Assembly: GCA_938045435.1 (NCBI GenBank) | Contig: CALIBA010000088.1 | Span: 1 to 25,428 of the forward strand | DNA: 25,428 nucleotides | Direction of reading: 5' to 3' | From: an uncultured Selenomonas sp. | Lineage (GTDB): Bacteria > Bacillota > Negativicutes > Selenomonadales > Selenomonadaceae | Part shown: positions 1 to 7,155 of the stretch, piece by piece | Layout: the number at the start of each line of letters is the position of its first letter | Position numbering within the stretch: position 1 is the first letter of the stretch | Made by a program: the position numbers and the translations under genes | The notes under the pieces: model-generated | What the model was told of the DNA's origin: nothing | The model's input: only the letters and a program-made list of their open reading frames with translations | The model's database searches: none

Positions 1-100
1 TCCCTTAATCCCCCGTTTGAACCGACGTTTTTGTGCGTGCGCCCCCTCCCCGGTCCAGTAACGGCGCGGTTTTAGAGATTTGACCGCCCCCTAGGGGATC
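1..100 (-). other. candidate phage packaging (cos-like) region upstream of terminase
   Basis: Read on the minus strand this stretch has no convincing ORF and is rich in G-runs. It starts with CCCCTAGGGGGCGGTCAAAT, continues through CTCTAAAACC and a GACCGGGGAGGGGG block, and ends GGGGGATTAAGGGA at the window edge. From memory, a GGGGG-GTCAAATCTCTA sequence recurs between the HNH endonuclease gene and the small terminase gene in many cos-type Bacillota siphophages. The HNH gene lies just upstream in phage order, so the position fits. The final AAGGGA could be the ribosome site of a terminase gene outside the window. The cos assignment is inference. Confidence 0.4.
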
Positions 101-107
101 TAGCGTA

Positions 108-136
108 TTGCATTTGCTTCACTTTCGCGTTACAAT
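108..136 (+). promoter_or_regulatory. promoter and candidate operator of the dinJ-yafQ operon
   Basis: A TTGCAT -35 box (108-113) and a TACAAT -10 box (131-136) are separated by 17 bases, directly upstream of the antitoxin. The inverted repeat TTTGCTT (113-119) / AAGCAAA (137-143) brackets the -10 box. That is where a RelB/DinJ ribbon-helix-helix antitoxin would be expected to bind for autorepression. The boxes are seen; the regulation is inferred from the family. Confidence 0.55.
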
Positions 137-158
137 AAGCAAAAGGAGGGTATGCATC

Positions 159-452
159 ATGTCCAAGACCGCAACAATCAATATGCGCATCGAACCGACA
201 ATCAAAGCGCAAGCTGAAACCGTTTTTTCCAGTTTCGGTATCTCCGTTACCGACGCAATCAACATCTTTCTACATGCATCCATCATGGAGGGAGGCTTTC
301 CCTTCCAACCGAAACACCCCCGTTATAACAGGGAAACGCTTCTTGCCATGCAGGAAGCACGCGACATCATGGATGGCAAAATCGAGCCGAAGCGTTATCC
401 GTCGCTGTCCGCACTGATGGATGATCTGGATGCGGAGGATGCCCATGCTTGA
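159..452 (+). CDS. dinJ: RelB/DinJ family antitoxin
   Basis: This 97-residue protein is the antitoxin of a type II toxin-antitoxin pair. It should bind and neutralise the downstream mRNA interferase and repress its own promoter. The N-terminus (KTATINMRIEPTIKAQAE) is a RelB/DinJ ribbon-helix-helix: a short basic beta strand, then two helices including SVTDAINIFLHASI. The C-terminal part (residues about 50-97, acidic at the end) is the toxin-wrapping tail. The start at 159 was chosen because AAAGGAGGG (142-150) lies 8 bases upstream; an in-frame ATG at 108 overlaps the promoter. It overlaps the toxin gene by 8 bases, indicating translational coupling. The pair is on the plus strand, opposite to the phage genes around it. 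Confidence 0.92.
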   Translation: MSKTATINMRIEPTIKAQAETVFSSFGISVTDAINIFLHASIMEGGFPFQPKHPRYNRETLLAMQEARDIMDGKIEPKRYPSLSALMDDLDAEDAHA

Positions 453-717
453 TCTCGTCACCACCACGCAGTTTCGCAAGGATTTAAAGAAGCTGCGTAA
501 ACGTGGAGCAGATATGCAAAAGCTGGATGATGTCCTGCAAATGCTCTGCGCGGAAAAACAACTGCCCGAAAGGTATCGGGATCATGCTCTGGTTGGCGAT
601 TACATTGGTTTTCATGAATGCCACATCATGCCGGACTGGTTACTTGTGTACGCCATCGACAAAGGAAAGCTGATTCTGACCGCTTCCCGCACGGGCTCGC
701 ATAGCGATCTCTTCTAG
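445..717 (+). CDS. yafQ: YafQ family mRNA interferase toxin
   Basis: This 90-residue RelE-superfamily toxin should cleave mRNA on the ribosome when not bound by its antitoxin. The catalytic residues known from E. coli YafQ are all represented: H47 (RDHALVGDY), H60, D64 and W65 (HECHIMPDW), H86 and F90 (RTGSHSDLF, the very C-terminus). The N-terminal half is a basic helical hairpin (FRKDLKKLRKRG). The start at 445 was chosen because GGAGGA (434-439) lies at the right distance and the ATG overlaps the last codons of dinJ. A strong terminator begins at the stop codon. With all active-site residues present, nothing suggests the toxin is inactive. Confidence 0.93.
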   Translation: MLDLVTTTQFRKDLKKLRKRGADMQKLDDVLQMLCAEKQLPERYRDHALVGDYIGFHECHIMPDWLLVYAIDKGKLILTASRTGSHSDLF

Positions 718-742
718 CCGATTCATTGGAGTCGGCTTTTTA
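716..742 (+). terminator. rho-independent terminator of dinJ-yafQ
   Basis: AGCCGATTC (716-724) pairs with GAGTCGGCT (729-737) around a 4-base loop, with one G-U pair, followed by a T-run. It begins in the yafQ stop codon and overlaps the stop of the convergent HNH gene, so it isolates the two transcripts. Confidence 0.85.
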
Positions 743-1093
743 TTTTGGAGTTCTCCGCCGGTGAATCCGCTCATGACACGATACGCAGAGCGACATCAAA
801 TTGCTCTCCTCATGTGTGCCGCCGTCAGCAAGAGGTTTGATATGATGGACGAGCGTTGCGCGAACGTATCTCCCCCGCTCTTTGCACATGTCACAGAGCG
901 GATACCCCGCCAAGTGACGGTCACGGATTTTCTTCCACGAATTCCCGTATCTCTCGTGCTGATCGTAGCCACGCGTGAAGCGGTCATAATGTCGTTGCAT
1001 CGTTTTCTCGTGCGTCTCGCAGTAGCAGCTCTTTCGATCCGTAAGGTTCGGACACCCCGTCATGCGGCAGGGGCGCTTCGGTTTTCTCGGCAT
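740..1093 (-). CDS. phage HNH endonuclease next to the terminase region
   Basis: This 117-residue HNH nuclease belongs to the type encoded beside the terminase in cos phages, where such enzymes are known to assist terminase in cos cleavage. The N-terminus is a Cys-rich segment (C9, C14, C23, C25, H28) that may bind zinc. A linker with RHYDRFTRGYD follows, then the HNH fold: C67-x2-C70, H83-H84, N98, and C103-x2-C106-H107. The start at 1093 is preceded by GGAGGTGA; the longer in-frame start at 1144 would run through the upstream terminator. The terminase genes that should follow are separated from it by the dinJ-yafQ insertion and lie outside the window. The domain call is firm; the packaging role is inferred from position. 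Confidence 0.9.
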   Translation of the reverse strand: MPRKPKRPCRMTGCPNLTDRKSCYCETHEKTMQRHYDRFTRGYDQHERYGNSWKKIRDRHLAGYPLCDMCKERGRYVRATLVHHIKPLADGGTHEESNLMSLCVSCHERIHRRRTPK

Positions 1094-1116
1094 CACTTCA
1101 CCTCCATTACGGCATG

Positions 1117-1151
1117 AAAAAACCTCCGCTGGGATTGCTCCCATTGGAGGT
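1117..1151 (-). terminator. terminator/attenuator before the HNH gene
   Basis: On the minus strand ACCTCC and GGAGGT (1151-1146 and 1127-1122) form the base of a stem. An inner TGGGA/TCCCA helix sits above it and TTTTTT follows. It lies between the DUF1492 gene and the HNH gene, only about 50 bases downstream of promoter-like sequence, so it may act as an attenuator or antitermination target for the late operon (inference). Confidence 0.75.
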
Positions 1152-1170
1152 CGTGCCTTTAAGCATACTT

Positions 1171-1209
1171 TTCATAACACCATTTTACCATGTCAACACC
1201 GGAATTCAA
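1171..1209 (-). promoter_or_regulatory. possible promoter upstream of the HNH/packaging genes
   Basis: Minus-strand sequence shows TTGAAT (1209-1204), a 16-base spacer and TAAAAT (1187-1182). An overlapping perfect TTGACA (1196-1191) has no well-spaced -10 box. It sits in the gap after the DUF1492 gene. Sequence match only, so the call is weak. Confidence 0.3.
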
Positions 1210-1239
1210 GAGAATTATAGTGAAGTCTTTTATGTGATT

Positions 1240-1656
1240 TCATTTCCCTGCAAGAATCTTATCCACGGCTGCGAGAGCTTTGGAATGGAGAATATGCACC
1301 CAACGAGACGTGTAGTGCATCTCGCCCGCAATCTCATCCCACGACATGAAGCTGAGATACCGAAGTTCCAACAGCATGAGGGCATTCGCGTCCTGTACCT
1401 TGCTGATGGTCGCCATAACCTCACGCTTCAAATCCACCAAATGATCGATGTCATCGTTGATCTCATTCTCCAAGTCGACAATCTTGTCGATGGTATCCGC
1501 CAAGCGATGGACATTTCTCGTGCCGCTGACAGGCTCCGTTCCCATTGTGGATGTGGCTCTAGTGGCAAGATCACGCAAGGAGTCCACTTGACGGAGTTTG
1601 CTGTTGACCCGTTGGTCAATGCGGTATGCTTGGCTCAGATATTCTTTCGCTGTCAT
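1240..1656 (-). CDS. DUF1492/ArpU-type phage late transcription regulator
   Basis: This 138-residue protein has a long helical, partly coiled N-terminal region (residues about 10-90) and a C-terminal sigma-70 region 4-like helix-turn-helix (about 94-135, LLELRYLSFMSWDEIAGEMHYTSRWVHILHSKAL is the visible core). Proteins of the DUF1492/ArpU/RinA type sit at the end of early operons in Bacillota phages and are thought to switch on the packaging and structural genes. Here it is the last gene before the promoter-like and terminator sequences preceding the HNH gene, which fits. The start overlaps the preceding stop (ATGA) and has GGAGGGAG upstream. The late-activator role is from family knowledge and position. 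Confidence 0.75.
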   Translation of the reverse strand: MTAKEYLSQAYRIDQRVNSKLRQVDSLRDLATRATSTMGTEPVSGTRNVHRLADTIDKIVDLENEINDDIDHLVDLKREVMATISKVQDANALMLLELRYLSFMSWDEIAGEMHYTSRWVHILHSKALAAVDKILAGK

Positions 1657-1868
1657 GCAAATTCTCCCTCCAACTTTTCAAGCAGCCACTCTCCATCGAG
1701 ACTGGTCAACTGTCCGAACCATGCGGAACGAAAGAACCGCTCCGTATCGCTCCTCATCTGAGCTGCGGAATCATTCTCCGGGTCTTTGCCGAGAGCCATC
1801 CGCGCCCACCGATAGTCTTTCGCCGCCTGTTCGACGATTGCATTGGCAAGAACCTCACAGTTCATCAT
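1653..1868 (-). CDS. small conserved phage protein of unknown function
   Basis: This 71-residue protein has no function I can name. Features seen are a helical N-terminus (NCEVLANAIVEQAAKDYRWA), a polar middle and a C-terminal FFRSAWFGQLTSLDGEWLLEKL segment. From memory, that last pattern (RFF-S-WF--LT--DGE-L---L) is typical of a small protein found between the SNF2-type helicase and the DUF1492 gene in other Bacillota phages. GGAGGT lies 8 bases upstream of the ATG at 1868; the ATG at 1865 is the alternative. It overlaps the helicase end by 14 bases and the DUF1492 start by 4, so it is translated within the operon. Confidence 0.75.
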   Translation of the reverse strand: MMNCEVLANAIVEQAAKDYRWARMALGKDPENDSAAQMRSDTERFFRSAWFGQLTSLDGEWLLEKLEGEFA

Positions 1869-3219
1869 GGGAAGCCACCTCCAGATTCGCTTTGACAGCA
1901 TCGATCAGAGCCGTCTGGATCTTGTCTTTCCGTTCAAGAGCTTGCATAACATTCTCATCCATCGTTCCTGCCGTGATGATATGGTGGATAACCACAGTCC
2001 CCGTCTGTCCCTGCCGATAGAGACGCGCATTGGTCTGTTGGTAGAGTTCCAAACTCCACGTCAGACCAAACCAGATGAGCGTCGAACCGCCGAACTGAAG
2101 GTTGAGTCCATGTCCCGCACTCGCTGGATGAATCACGGCGACCGCAATTTTTCCCGTATTCCATTCCGCAATATCTGCACTCGACCGAATCTCTCGAACA
2201 GGAATCCGCGCCTTGATCCTCTCAAGGTCATGTCGATACCAGTACGTGACGAGTACGGGCTTTCCATTGGCACTCTCGACAAGATCTTCGAGTGCATCCA
2301 GTTTGCGGTCATGCAAATGCACGGACTTCCCGTTCTCCGTATAAACCGCTCCGTTTGCCATCTGGAGAAGTTTCCCGGAAAGTGCCGCCGCACTGACGGC
2401 ATCAACCTCCGCAGCACCAAGGGAAACCACCATGTCCCGCTTCATTCGGTCATAGAGTTCCCGCTCACACTCATCCATAGCAACACATACGCTATTTGAG
2501 ATGAGCTGCGGCATTTTGAGATAATCCTTGGAACGCATGGAGATGGTAATGTCCTCAATCCGACGGTAGATTTCATCCTCCGCACCCTCGCGCGGCTTAT
2601 AGCTGAACACCATCTGTTGATTCCGTTTGTCGGGAAGGAAAAAATCATTGCGGTAATGGGAGATGAATCTGCCGAGCCGCTTGCCCATATCCAGAAGACG
2701 AAACTCAGCCCAGAGATCCATAAGCCCATTTGCCGACGGTGTTCCCGTAAGCCCTACGATCCGCTTGACCGTGGGACGCAGCTTCAAGAGTGCACGGAAC
2801 CTTTTCGCCTGATGAGATTTGAACGATGAGAGTTCATCAATGACGATCATATCAAAATTCATTGATGCGCCGCTTTCTTCGATGAGCCACTTTACATTTT
2901 CTCGGTTGATAATATACACATCCGCATGTTGCATGAGTGCCGCCGTCCGTTCCCTCGGTGTTCCCATAACCACAGAGACGCAGATATTTCTCGTATGCTC
3001 CCACTTTGCGATCTCCGACGGCCATGTGTCACGCGCTACGCGCAGCGGAGCGATAACGAGCACTTTACCTATCTCAAAGAAGTCATGCAGGAGTTCTTCG
3101 ATTGCCGTAAGAGTGATGACTGTCTTGCCAATCCCACAATCCAAGAAAATCGCGGCTTCCTTGTGATGAAGGATAAACTCTTTGGCGTATGTCTGGTAGA
3201 AATGCGGTTCATAGTGCAT
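1855..3219 (-). CDS. phage SNF2-type DEAD/DEAH-like helicase
   Basis: This 454-residue superfamily 2 ATPase of the phage SNF2 type probably remodels or translocates along DNA during phage replication or recombination. The visible motifs, in order, are: Walker A-like DCGIGKT (27-33); motif Ia around VIAPLRVARDTWPSE (about 55-69); motif II DELSSFK (128-134); motif III LTGTPSANG; and motif VI QTNARLYRQGQ near residue 400. Both RecA-like lobes are therefore complete. The start at 3219 follows CGGAGAGA and overlaps the VRR-NUC gene end by 11 bases. A longer in-frame ORF to 3279 lies inside VRR-NUC and was not used. The VRR-NUC-helicase pair is typical of Bacillota phage replication modules. Confidence 0.92.
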   Translation of the reverse strand: MHYEPHFYQTYAKEFILHHKEAAIFLDCGIGKTVITLTAIEELLHDFFEIGKVLVIAPLRVARDTWPSEIAKWEHTRNICVSVVMGTPRERTAALMQHADVYIINRENVKWLIEESGASMNFDMIVIDELSSFKSHQAKRFRALLKLRPTVKRIVGLTGTPSANGLMDLWAEFRLLDMGKRLGRFISHYRNDFFLPDKRNQQMVFSYKPREGAEDEIYRRIEDITISMRSKDYLKMPQLISNSVCVAMDECERELYDRMKRDMVVSLGAAEVDAVSAAALSGKLLQMANGAVYTENGKSVHLHDRKLDALEDLVESANGKPVLVTYWYRHDLERIKARIPVREIRSSADIAEWNTGKIAVAVIHPASAGHGLNLQFGGSTLIWFGLTWSLELYQQTNARLYRQGQTGTVVIHHIITAGTMDENVMQALERKDKIQTALIDAVKANLEVASHDEL

Positions 3220-3481
3220 TGATAATCTCTCCGATTTTTTCTTTTCCGTCGACCACATAGACCTTGAACCCGAGCGCACGCAGCTGCTCGATACGTCTCA
3301 CCTGCAAGGGACGCGGTTTCCTGCCCGGAGCCTTGAGTTCCATAAAGCACATCTTTCCGCCCGGCATGAGCACAAGGCGATCCGGCACACCCGCATGTCC
3401 CGGAGAAATGAACTTCAGTGCAAGCCCTCCACGAGATTTTATGAACACCGTGGTGAATCTTTCCAAATCATGCTCCCGCAT
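3209..3481 (-). CDS. VRR-NUC domain nuclease
   Basis: This 90-residue stand-alone VRR-NUC domain is a PD-(D/E)XK nuclease, a type known for structure-selective DNA cleavage. The visible core is GVPDRLVLMPGGKMCFMELK: G-x-PD supplies the aspartate, E-x-K follows, and PLQ supplies the conserved glutamine in the next helix. The length is normal for stand-alone phage versions. The start at 3481 is preceded by GTGAGGA. It lies directly after the AT-rich repeat region (candidate origin) and overlaps the helicase gene, so it probably acts with it on replication or recombination intermediates. Confidence 0.92.
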   Translation of the reverse strand: MREHDLERFTTVFIKSRGGLALKFISPGHAGVPDRLVLMPGGKMCFMELKAPGRKPRPLQVRRIEQLRALGFKVYVVDGKEKIGEIINAL

Positions 3482-3534
3482 CGATATTCCTCACTTTCAA
3501 GTCATGAAGTGATGGTAGTGATGGTTGCCGCCCA

Positions 3535-3717
3535 TATCTTTATATATATAAATATTTTTATCTTTTCTTTCTTCCTAAGTTTTATTTTTTCCCTATATAT
3601 AAAAGATAAAAGAACTGTCACTACTGTCACTCATGTTCCGTAATCCCAATAATGATGAGGGGTTGAGCCGGTGACAGTTCTTTACTTTTACTGTCACTGA
3701 ACGCTCACTGCTGTCAC
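3535..3717. other. candidate phage replication origin (AT-rich stretch plus CTGTCAC repeats)
   Basis: Between the primase-helicase and VRR-NUC genes, about 70 bases of nearly pure AT (3535-3608) lie next to five copies of CTGTCAC. Four are direct (3615-3621, 3624-3630, 3691-3697, 3711-3717) and one is inverted (3671-3677). The arms at 3609-3621 and 3671-3683 form a perfect 13-base inverted repeat. Iterons beside an easily melted tract next to the replicative helicase gene form the usual layout of a theta origin. The last copy overlaps the primase stop codon. Origin function is inference; the repeats are seen directly. Confidence 0.5.
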
Positions 3718-5987
3718 AAAAAATCTTCTTCCGCTCCGTTGTAGGGCACTGTGTATTCGCGGACAGCGTCCTCATTCAGAATCAAATCCTTATACACGCT
3801 GCCGTAACTTCGGCGTATGGTCATTGAAGTGAAATCAGTATGGTAATACCGTGCCAGTGTGGTTCTGAACTCCCGCGCCGTCTTGGCATAGCCGTTGTTG
3901 TTGAGTCTGCACCATGTCTGATAGATACGGTAGACCTGCCCCGTCGTAACTTCACTGCATTTTGCCCCCTCGGGCCGTTTCATCATGCACTCTCCATGAA
4001 AAGCAAGCACCGAGTTGTTCTCGATCATGTATTCCTCTCTTGCCGCCAAAACGGACTGCGGTTCCGTGAATCGGTAGCCGTTTTGGATGACCGCACCCAG
4101 CGCATGGATGGCTTTGCGAACGATCCCGTCACGCTCGGCATAGAGCTTTTCTCCGAGAAGCCTGTCCTGTTTGTCGATGGGAATGGCATTTTTGCAATGT
4201 ACCTGCATGATACGGTCATGCACCCACTGCCCATCATCACCGCCGAAGCGCGGCAGCTGATTCATACAGAACCAAAACAGACCGTTGAAAGTAAACTCAA
4301 ATCCGTTCTGCCCCTTGAACTCTGCGAAGATGCTATCCCCACCCGTACACTTTTTGAAGGTCTTGAGTTCATCCACGGTGATGAAGCTCATGTCGGAACT
4401 GCCCGCAAGGCGCATTCCGTAAATCAGCCCCGTGCCAAACCGTGCCTCGATCTCACGCAGATCAATGCCAACGTAGTTTCCCCTGCCGAGCAGCTGCTCC
4501 ACGAGACATTTGAGACGGGATTTCCCCGTGTCCCCCGCACCGTACATAAAGAGAGCCTTCTTCATGCGCCATCCTTTGACGTTGGAAAGACACGCTCCGA
4601 TGAACTCGAGCAAGAGTTGCTGAATCTCCGAATCCCCGTCTGTGAGGGTTTGCATGAAGCGGTCGAATACCGGAGTCGCAAGCTCCTCCTGTGACCACAC
4701 GCAAGGAATCTGTATGGTGGATAACAGGTCGGAAGCATGCTCGGTCAGTTCCATCGTGGAGAGGTGCAGAATTCCGTTTTGGAAGTTGATGATGTCCTCG
4801 TCTGCATTGAGGTCGGAGTCCTTGATGTAGTTCAGATCCGTTGTGAGGATGCGAAATGTCTCATCCACCTTTCGCATCTCAATCATCTCCGAATCGTAGG
4901 ATGCAATGCAGTTTTTGATGAGACCTTTCAGCATATCGTCCGCATAGAGACGATACACACCGCCCTCGTAGACGTAGCGCAGGACACCGTGCCGCGCACT
5001 GTCGCGGACAAAGATGTAGTGCAGGTTCTGCCGAATGTAATCTGCAAGTGCTGGACAGCTAATGACGGGATTTCCCTTTGCGTTGAAGTGAATGAAGTCC
5101 GGATGCTCCATCGCCGCTGCATGGAACACCCCATGACACGCTTCTACGCCCGTGCGGATGGTCGCTGCCTTGTAATCCGCACGCTCCCATTTCTTGCGGT
5201 AAAGGGCGGACATGCGAAAGACTGCATCAATCATCTCCGCATCGTCTCCCGCCCGAAAGGCGATGAGGGCGCAGAGAGCGGCATCTGCTTCCGAGGCACT
5301 GCCGTACTCCGAGATATCGCCGCGATCAAAGAGTCTCTGGAACTTCCCGCCGTTCTTTGCTTTCCGCAGCGCACATACGATGTCGAATACGGCGCGGTCA
5401 CCATCCTCCTGCGGACGATAGTTGACGGGCTGCTTTCGCAGCATATCTTTCCGCAGTGTGGTCAGCACGGCTTCCGTCCCGTCGGCAAACGGTACGTCGT
5501 GCAACACATCTCCCGTGAAGACGGCAAATCGATTGGTCAGTCCGCCGACGTAAAGCTCCATTCCATTGTGCGGATTCTTGACGTAGAATTTCGAGTCGAG
5601 TTTCTCCTTGCCGTCTGCGTCCTTCTTTTTCGGAATGCGGTCATAATCACAGCAGCCGTAGATGTGGATACCGTTTCCGCTGACGGACTTCTCGGCGTAG
5701 GTGTCATGTCGGCGGATCTGTAGCTGCACCATCGCATCCGCTTCGTCCCTATGGTCAATGTCCAAGAAGTACATTCCCTTGGGGATAATGAAGCCGACTC
5801 CACCGAACGACTTCTCCTCGGCCGCTTTCTGCGCTTCCTTAAATGTCACCCAGCTTGCTCGAAACGCATGATTCACGCCGGTGATACCGCCGTCTGCACC
5901 ACAGGGCTTCTTCGTGGACTTTCCATCCTTTTGGACATACTTCCAACAGACCCAGATTTTCTCTTTCTTGAGTTCGTCGACGGTCAT
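3714..5987 (-). CDS. phage primase-helicase (AEP primase/polymerase plus D5-like helicase)
   Basis: This 757-residue replication protein should both prime and unwind phage DNA. The N-terminal archaeo-eukaryotic primase-like domain (about 1-170) shows WVCW near the start, the FLDIDHRD metal-binding acidic pair (D76, D78) and SGNGIHIYG (103-111). A PriCT/linker region follows to about 290. A D5_N-like region then leads to an SF3-type ATPase with Walker A GAGDTGKS (483-490), then AGSSDMSF and FWFCMNQLPRF. The C-terminus (about 645-757) is a winged-helix-like tail. The ATG at 5987 overlaps the preceding stop as ATGA; the ATG at 5993, closer to AGGAGG, is equally possible. The ORF is open to 6290, but that extension lies in the upstream gene. 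Confidence 0.92.
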   Translation of the reverse strand: MTVDELKKEKIWVCWKYVQKDGKSTKKPCGADGGITGVNHAFRASWVTFKEAQKAAEEKSFGGVGFIIPKGMYFLDIDHRDEADAMVQLQIRRHDTYAEKSVSGNGIHIYGCCDYDRIPKKKDADGKEKLDSKFYVKNPHNGMELYVGGLTNRFAVFTGDVLHDVPFADGTEAVLTTLRKDMLRKQPVNYRPQEDGDRAVFDIVCALRKAKNGGKFQRLFDRGDISEYGSASEADAALCALIAFRAGDDAEMIDAVFRMSALYRKKWERADYKAATIRTGVEACHGVFHAAAMEHPDFIHFNAKGNPVISCPALADYIRQNLHYIFVRDSARHGVLRYVYEGGVYRLYADDMLKGLIKNCIASYDSEMIEMRKVDETFRILTTDLNYIKDSDLNADEDIINFQNGILHLSTMELTEHASDLLSTIQIPCVWSQEELATPVFDRFMQTLTDGDSEIQQLLLEFIGACLSNVKGWRMKKALFMYGAGDTGKSRLKCLVEQLLGRGNYVGIDLREIEARFGTGLIYGMRLAGSSDMSFITVDELKTFKKCTGGDSIFAEFKGQNGFEFTFNGLFWFCMNQLPRFGGDDGQWVHDRIMQVHCKNAIPIDKQDRLLGEKLYAERDGIVRKAIHALGAVIQNGYRFTEPQSVLAAREEYMIENNSVLAFHGECMMKRPEGAKCSEVTTGQVYRIYQTWCRLNNNGYAKTAREFRTTLARYYHTDFTSMTIRRSYGSVYKDLILNEDAVREYTVPYNGAEEDFL

Positions 5988-6391
5988 CCCCATACAACCT
6001 CCTCGCATTTCGTGTTGAAATACCGAATCGGGATGCAAAGAGAACGCGCCTTGGCGATCTCTGCCTCCATCCCTTCGGTGATTTCCGTGCCGAATGCCCA
6101 GAGTTCCATGCACTTTCGCAGAAGAACAAAATTCATGCGAATCGCAAGAGCGCGATCCTGCTCCTCGGACATGAACTGCGGGAACAGCAGATGAGGTGCC
6201 AGAGGAATGCACCCACGCCGAACGGCGAAGCGGCAATACTCTCGCGCCCGCATGATATTGACGCGCGGATTGTTGCGATATGCCGAACATATGTAGATGA
6301 TCGGAAAAGATGCATTCATCTCCCTCTCGAGAGTCCTCATCGCTGCTCCTGCCGTCGGGTCCGGGTAGTGTGATTCATTGAAATGCTTCAT
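5984..6391 (-). CDS. DUF4406/DUF7768-type phage protein (nucleoside deoxyribosyltransferase-like)
   Basis: This 135-residue protein has a Rossmann-like core. It starts with IYICSAYRNNPRVNIMRAREYCRFAVRRG, written here only as landmarks IYICSAYR (about 32-39) and RAREYCR (about 48-54). IPLAPHLLFPQF, LRKCMELWAFG and a GMEAEI segment follow. This pattern is familiar from DUF4406/DUF7768 proteins, which are distantly related to nucleoside 2-deoxyribosyltransferases. In phages they may act in nucleotide metabolism, but no activity can be assigned here. GGGAG lies 9 bases before the ATG. It overlaps the primase gene by 4 bases. Confidence 0.75.
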   Translation of the reverse strand: MKHFNESHYPDPTAGAAMRTLEREMNASFPIIYICSAYRNNPRVNIMRAREYCRFAVRRGCIPLAPHLLFPQFMSEEQDRALAIRMNFVLLRKCMELWAFGTEITEGMEAEIAKARSLCIPIRYFNTKCEEVVWG

Positions 6392-6415
6392 GATACTACG
6401 CTCCCTGCCTACTTA

Positions 6416-6443
6416 GACGTTTGCTCAAAACTGAGCGAACGTC
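6416..6443. repeat. 12-bp inverted repeat between antirepressor and DUF4406 genes
   Basis: GACGTTTGCTCA (6416-6427) and TGAGCGAACGTC (6432-6443) pair along 12 positions, with one G-U, around the loop AAAC. No T-run follows on either strand, so it is not a standard terminator. It could be an operator or an mRNA stem-loop. Confidence 0.55.
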
Positions 6444-6474
6444 CGTACAAACTGCTCAATGCGTCCACGAAACA

Positions 6475-7155
6475 TTACCTCCTAAAAACTTCCTGCAGCA
6501 CATCCACATGATAGGTATTCACCATGCCGTACTTGGCATCGTACTCCTTGCCGATGTGGTAGCCCTGCTTTCTGGACATTGCTGACGCTCTGCGCCCAAG
6601 CCCGGCGGCAACATCACGACTCACACCACGGATTCCCATAAGATTGGTGTAGCCAATGATGGTGTAGTGGTGCTGATCAATGGTCATCTGCTTGGACTCG
6701 ACCTCAAGAAGCCGCTCGTCCACCTTGTCAATCCGTACATTTGCCGCCTTGATTGCCTTCGCCTGTTCCACCAGACGCTGCGCGCTGTACAGAAGAAATT
6801 CCTCGGGGGTCATGTTCCTCATAGGATTGAAGTAGCTTTCTTCCAACTCCTCAAACACATCCCATGCACGATTTGTTCCGAGCATCTTGCAATGGCGCGC
6901 GGCACCTCGTTTCGTCCAGAGATAAATCGTGGATGCAAACTTGCTCACAGGCAGGTCGAAATTTTCGACTTGCCTCTTGAATCCCTTGAGATCAGCACCT
7001 TCGAGCCGGAAGTAATGTTTTCCCTCCGCAAACCGATCTTTGTTGTTGTTGAAATTCTGTTTGATGTGTTGGACATCACAGCCATATGCCTCGGCAAGCT
7101 GCTCCGTGGTCATGACTCGGATGCCGCTGTGTTCCAAAACCTGCAAATCTTTCAT
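6475..7155 (-). CDS. ORF6N/ORF6C-domain phage antirepressor-like protein
   Basis: This 226-residue protein is related to Ant/Rha-type phage antirepressors. The ORF6N-type DNA-binding region spans about residues 12-105: it starts VMTTEQLAEAYGCDVQHIKQN and contains YLWTKRGAARHCKML. A helical linker follows (EQAKAIKAANVRIDKVDERL, about 125-150), then a C-terminal ORF6C-like domain with HYTIIGYTNLMGI and SMSRKQGYHIGKEYDAKYG-type residues. Such proteins act in the lysis-lysogeny or early gene switch. The start at 7155 was chosen for TGGAGGAATTTACC; the in-frame ATG at 7170 lies in this ribosome site. It appears to be the first gene of the primase/helicase operon. Its upstream region is shared with the divergent deformylase gene. 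Confidence 0.85.
   Translation of the reverse strand: MKDLQVLEHSGIRVMTTEQLAEAYGCDVQHIKQNFNNNKDRFAEGKHYFRLEGADLKGFKRQVENFDLPVSKFASTIYLWTKRGAARHCKMLGTNRAWDVFEELEESYFNPMRNMTPEEFLLYSAQRLVEQAKAIKAANVRIDKVDERLLEVESKQMTIDQHHYTIIGYTNLMGIRGVSRDVAAGLGRRASAMSRKQGYHIGKEYDAKYGMVNTYHVDVLQEVFRR

Noticed and set aside
1114..1761. 215-residue plus-strand ORF
   Set aside because: It is antisense to the DUF1492 gene, has no ribosome site and no family-like sequence.
3840..5723. Long plus-strand ORFs opposite the primase-helicase (284 and 328 residues)
   Set aside because: They are reverse-strand shadows of a gene with clear domain motifs and lack ribosome sites.
5988..6290. N-terminal extension of the primase ORF by about 100 residues
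   Set aside because: The extension overlaps the DUF4406-type gene in another frame and has no domain similarity; good start codons lie at 5987/5993.
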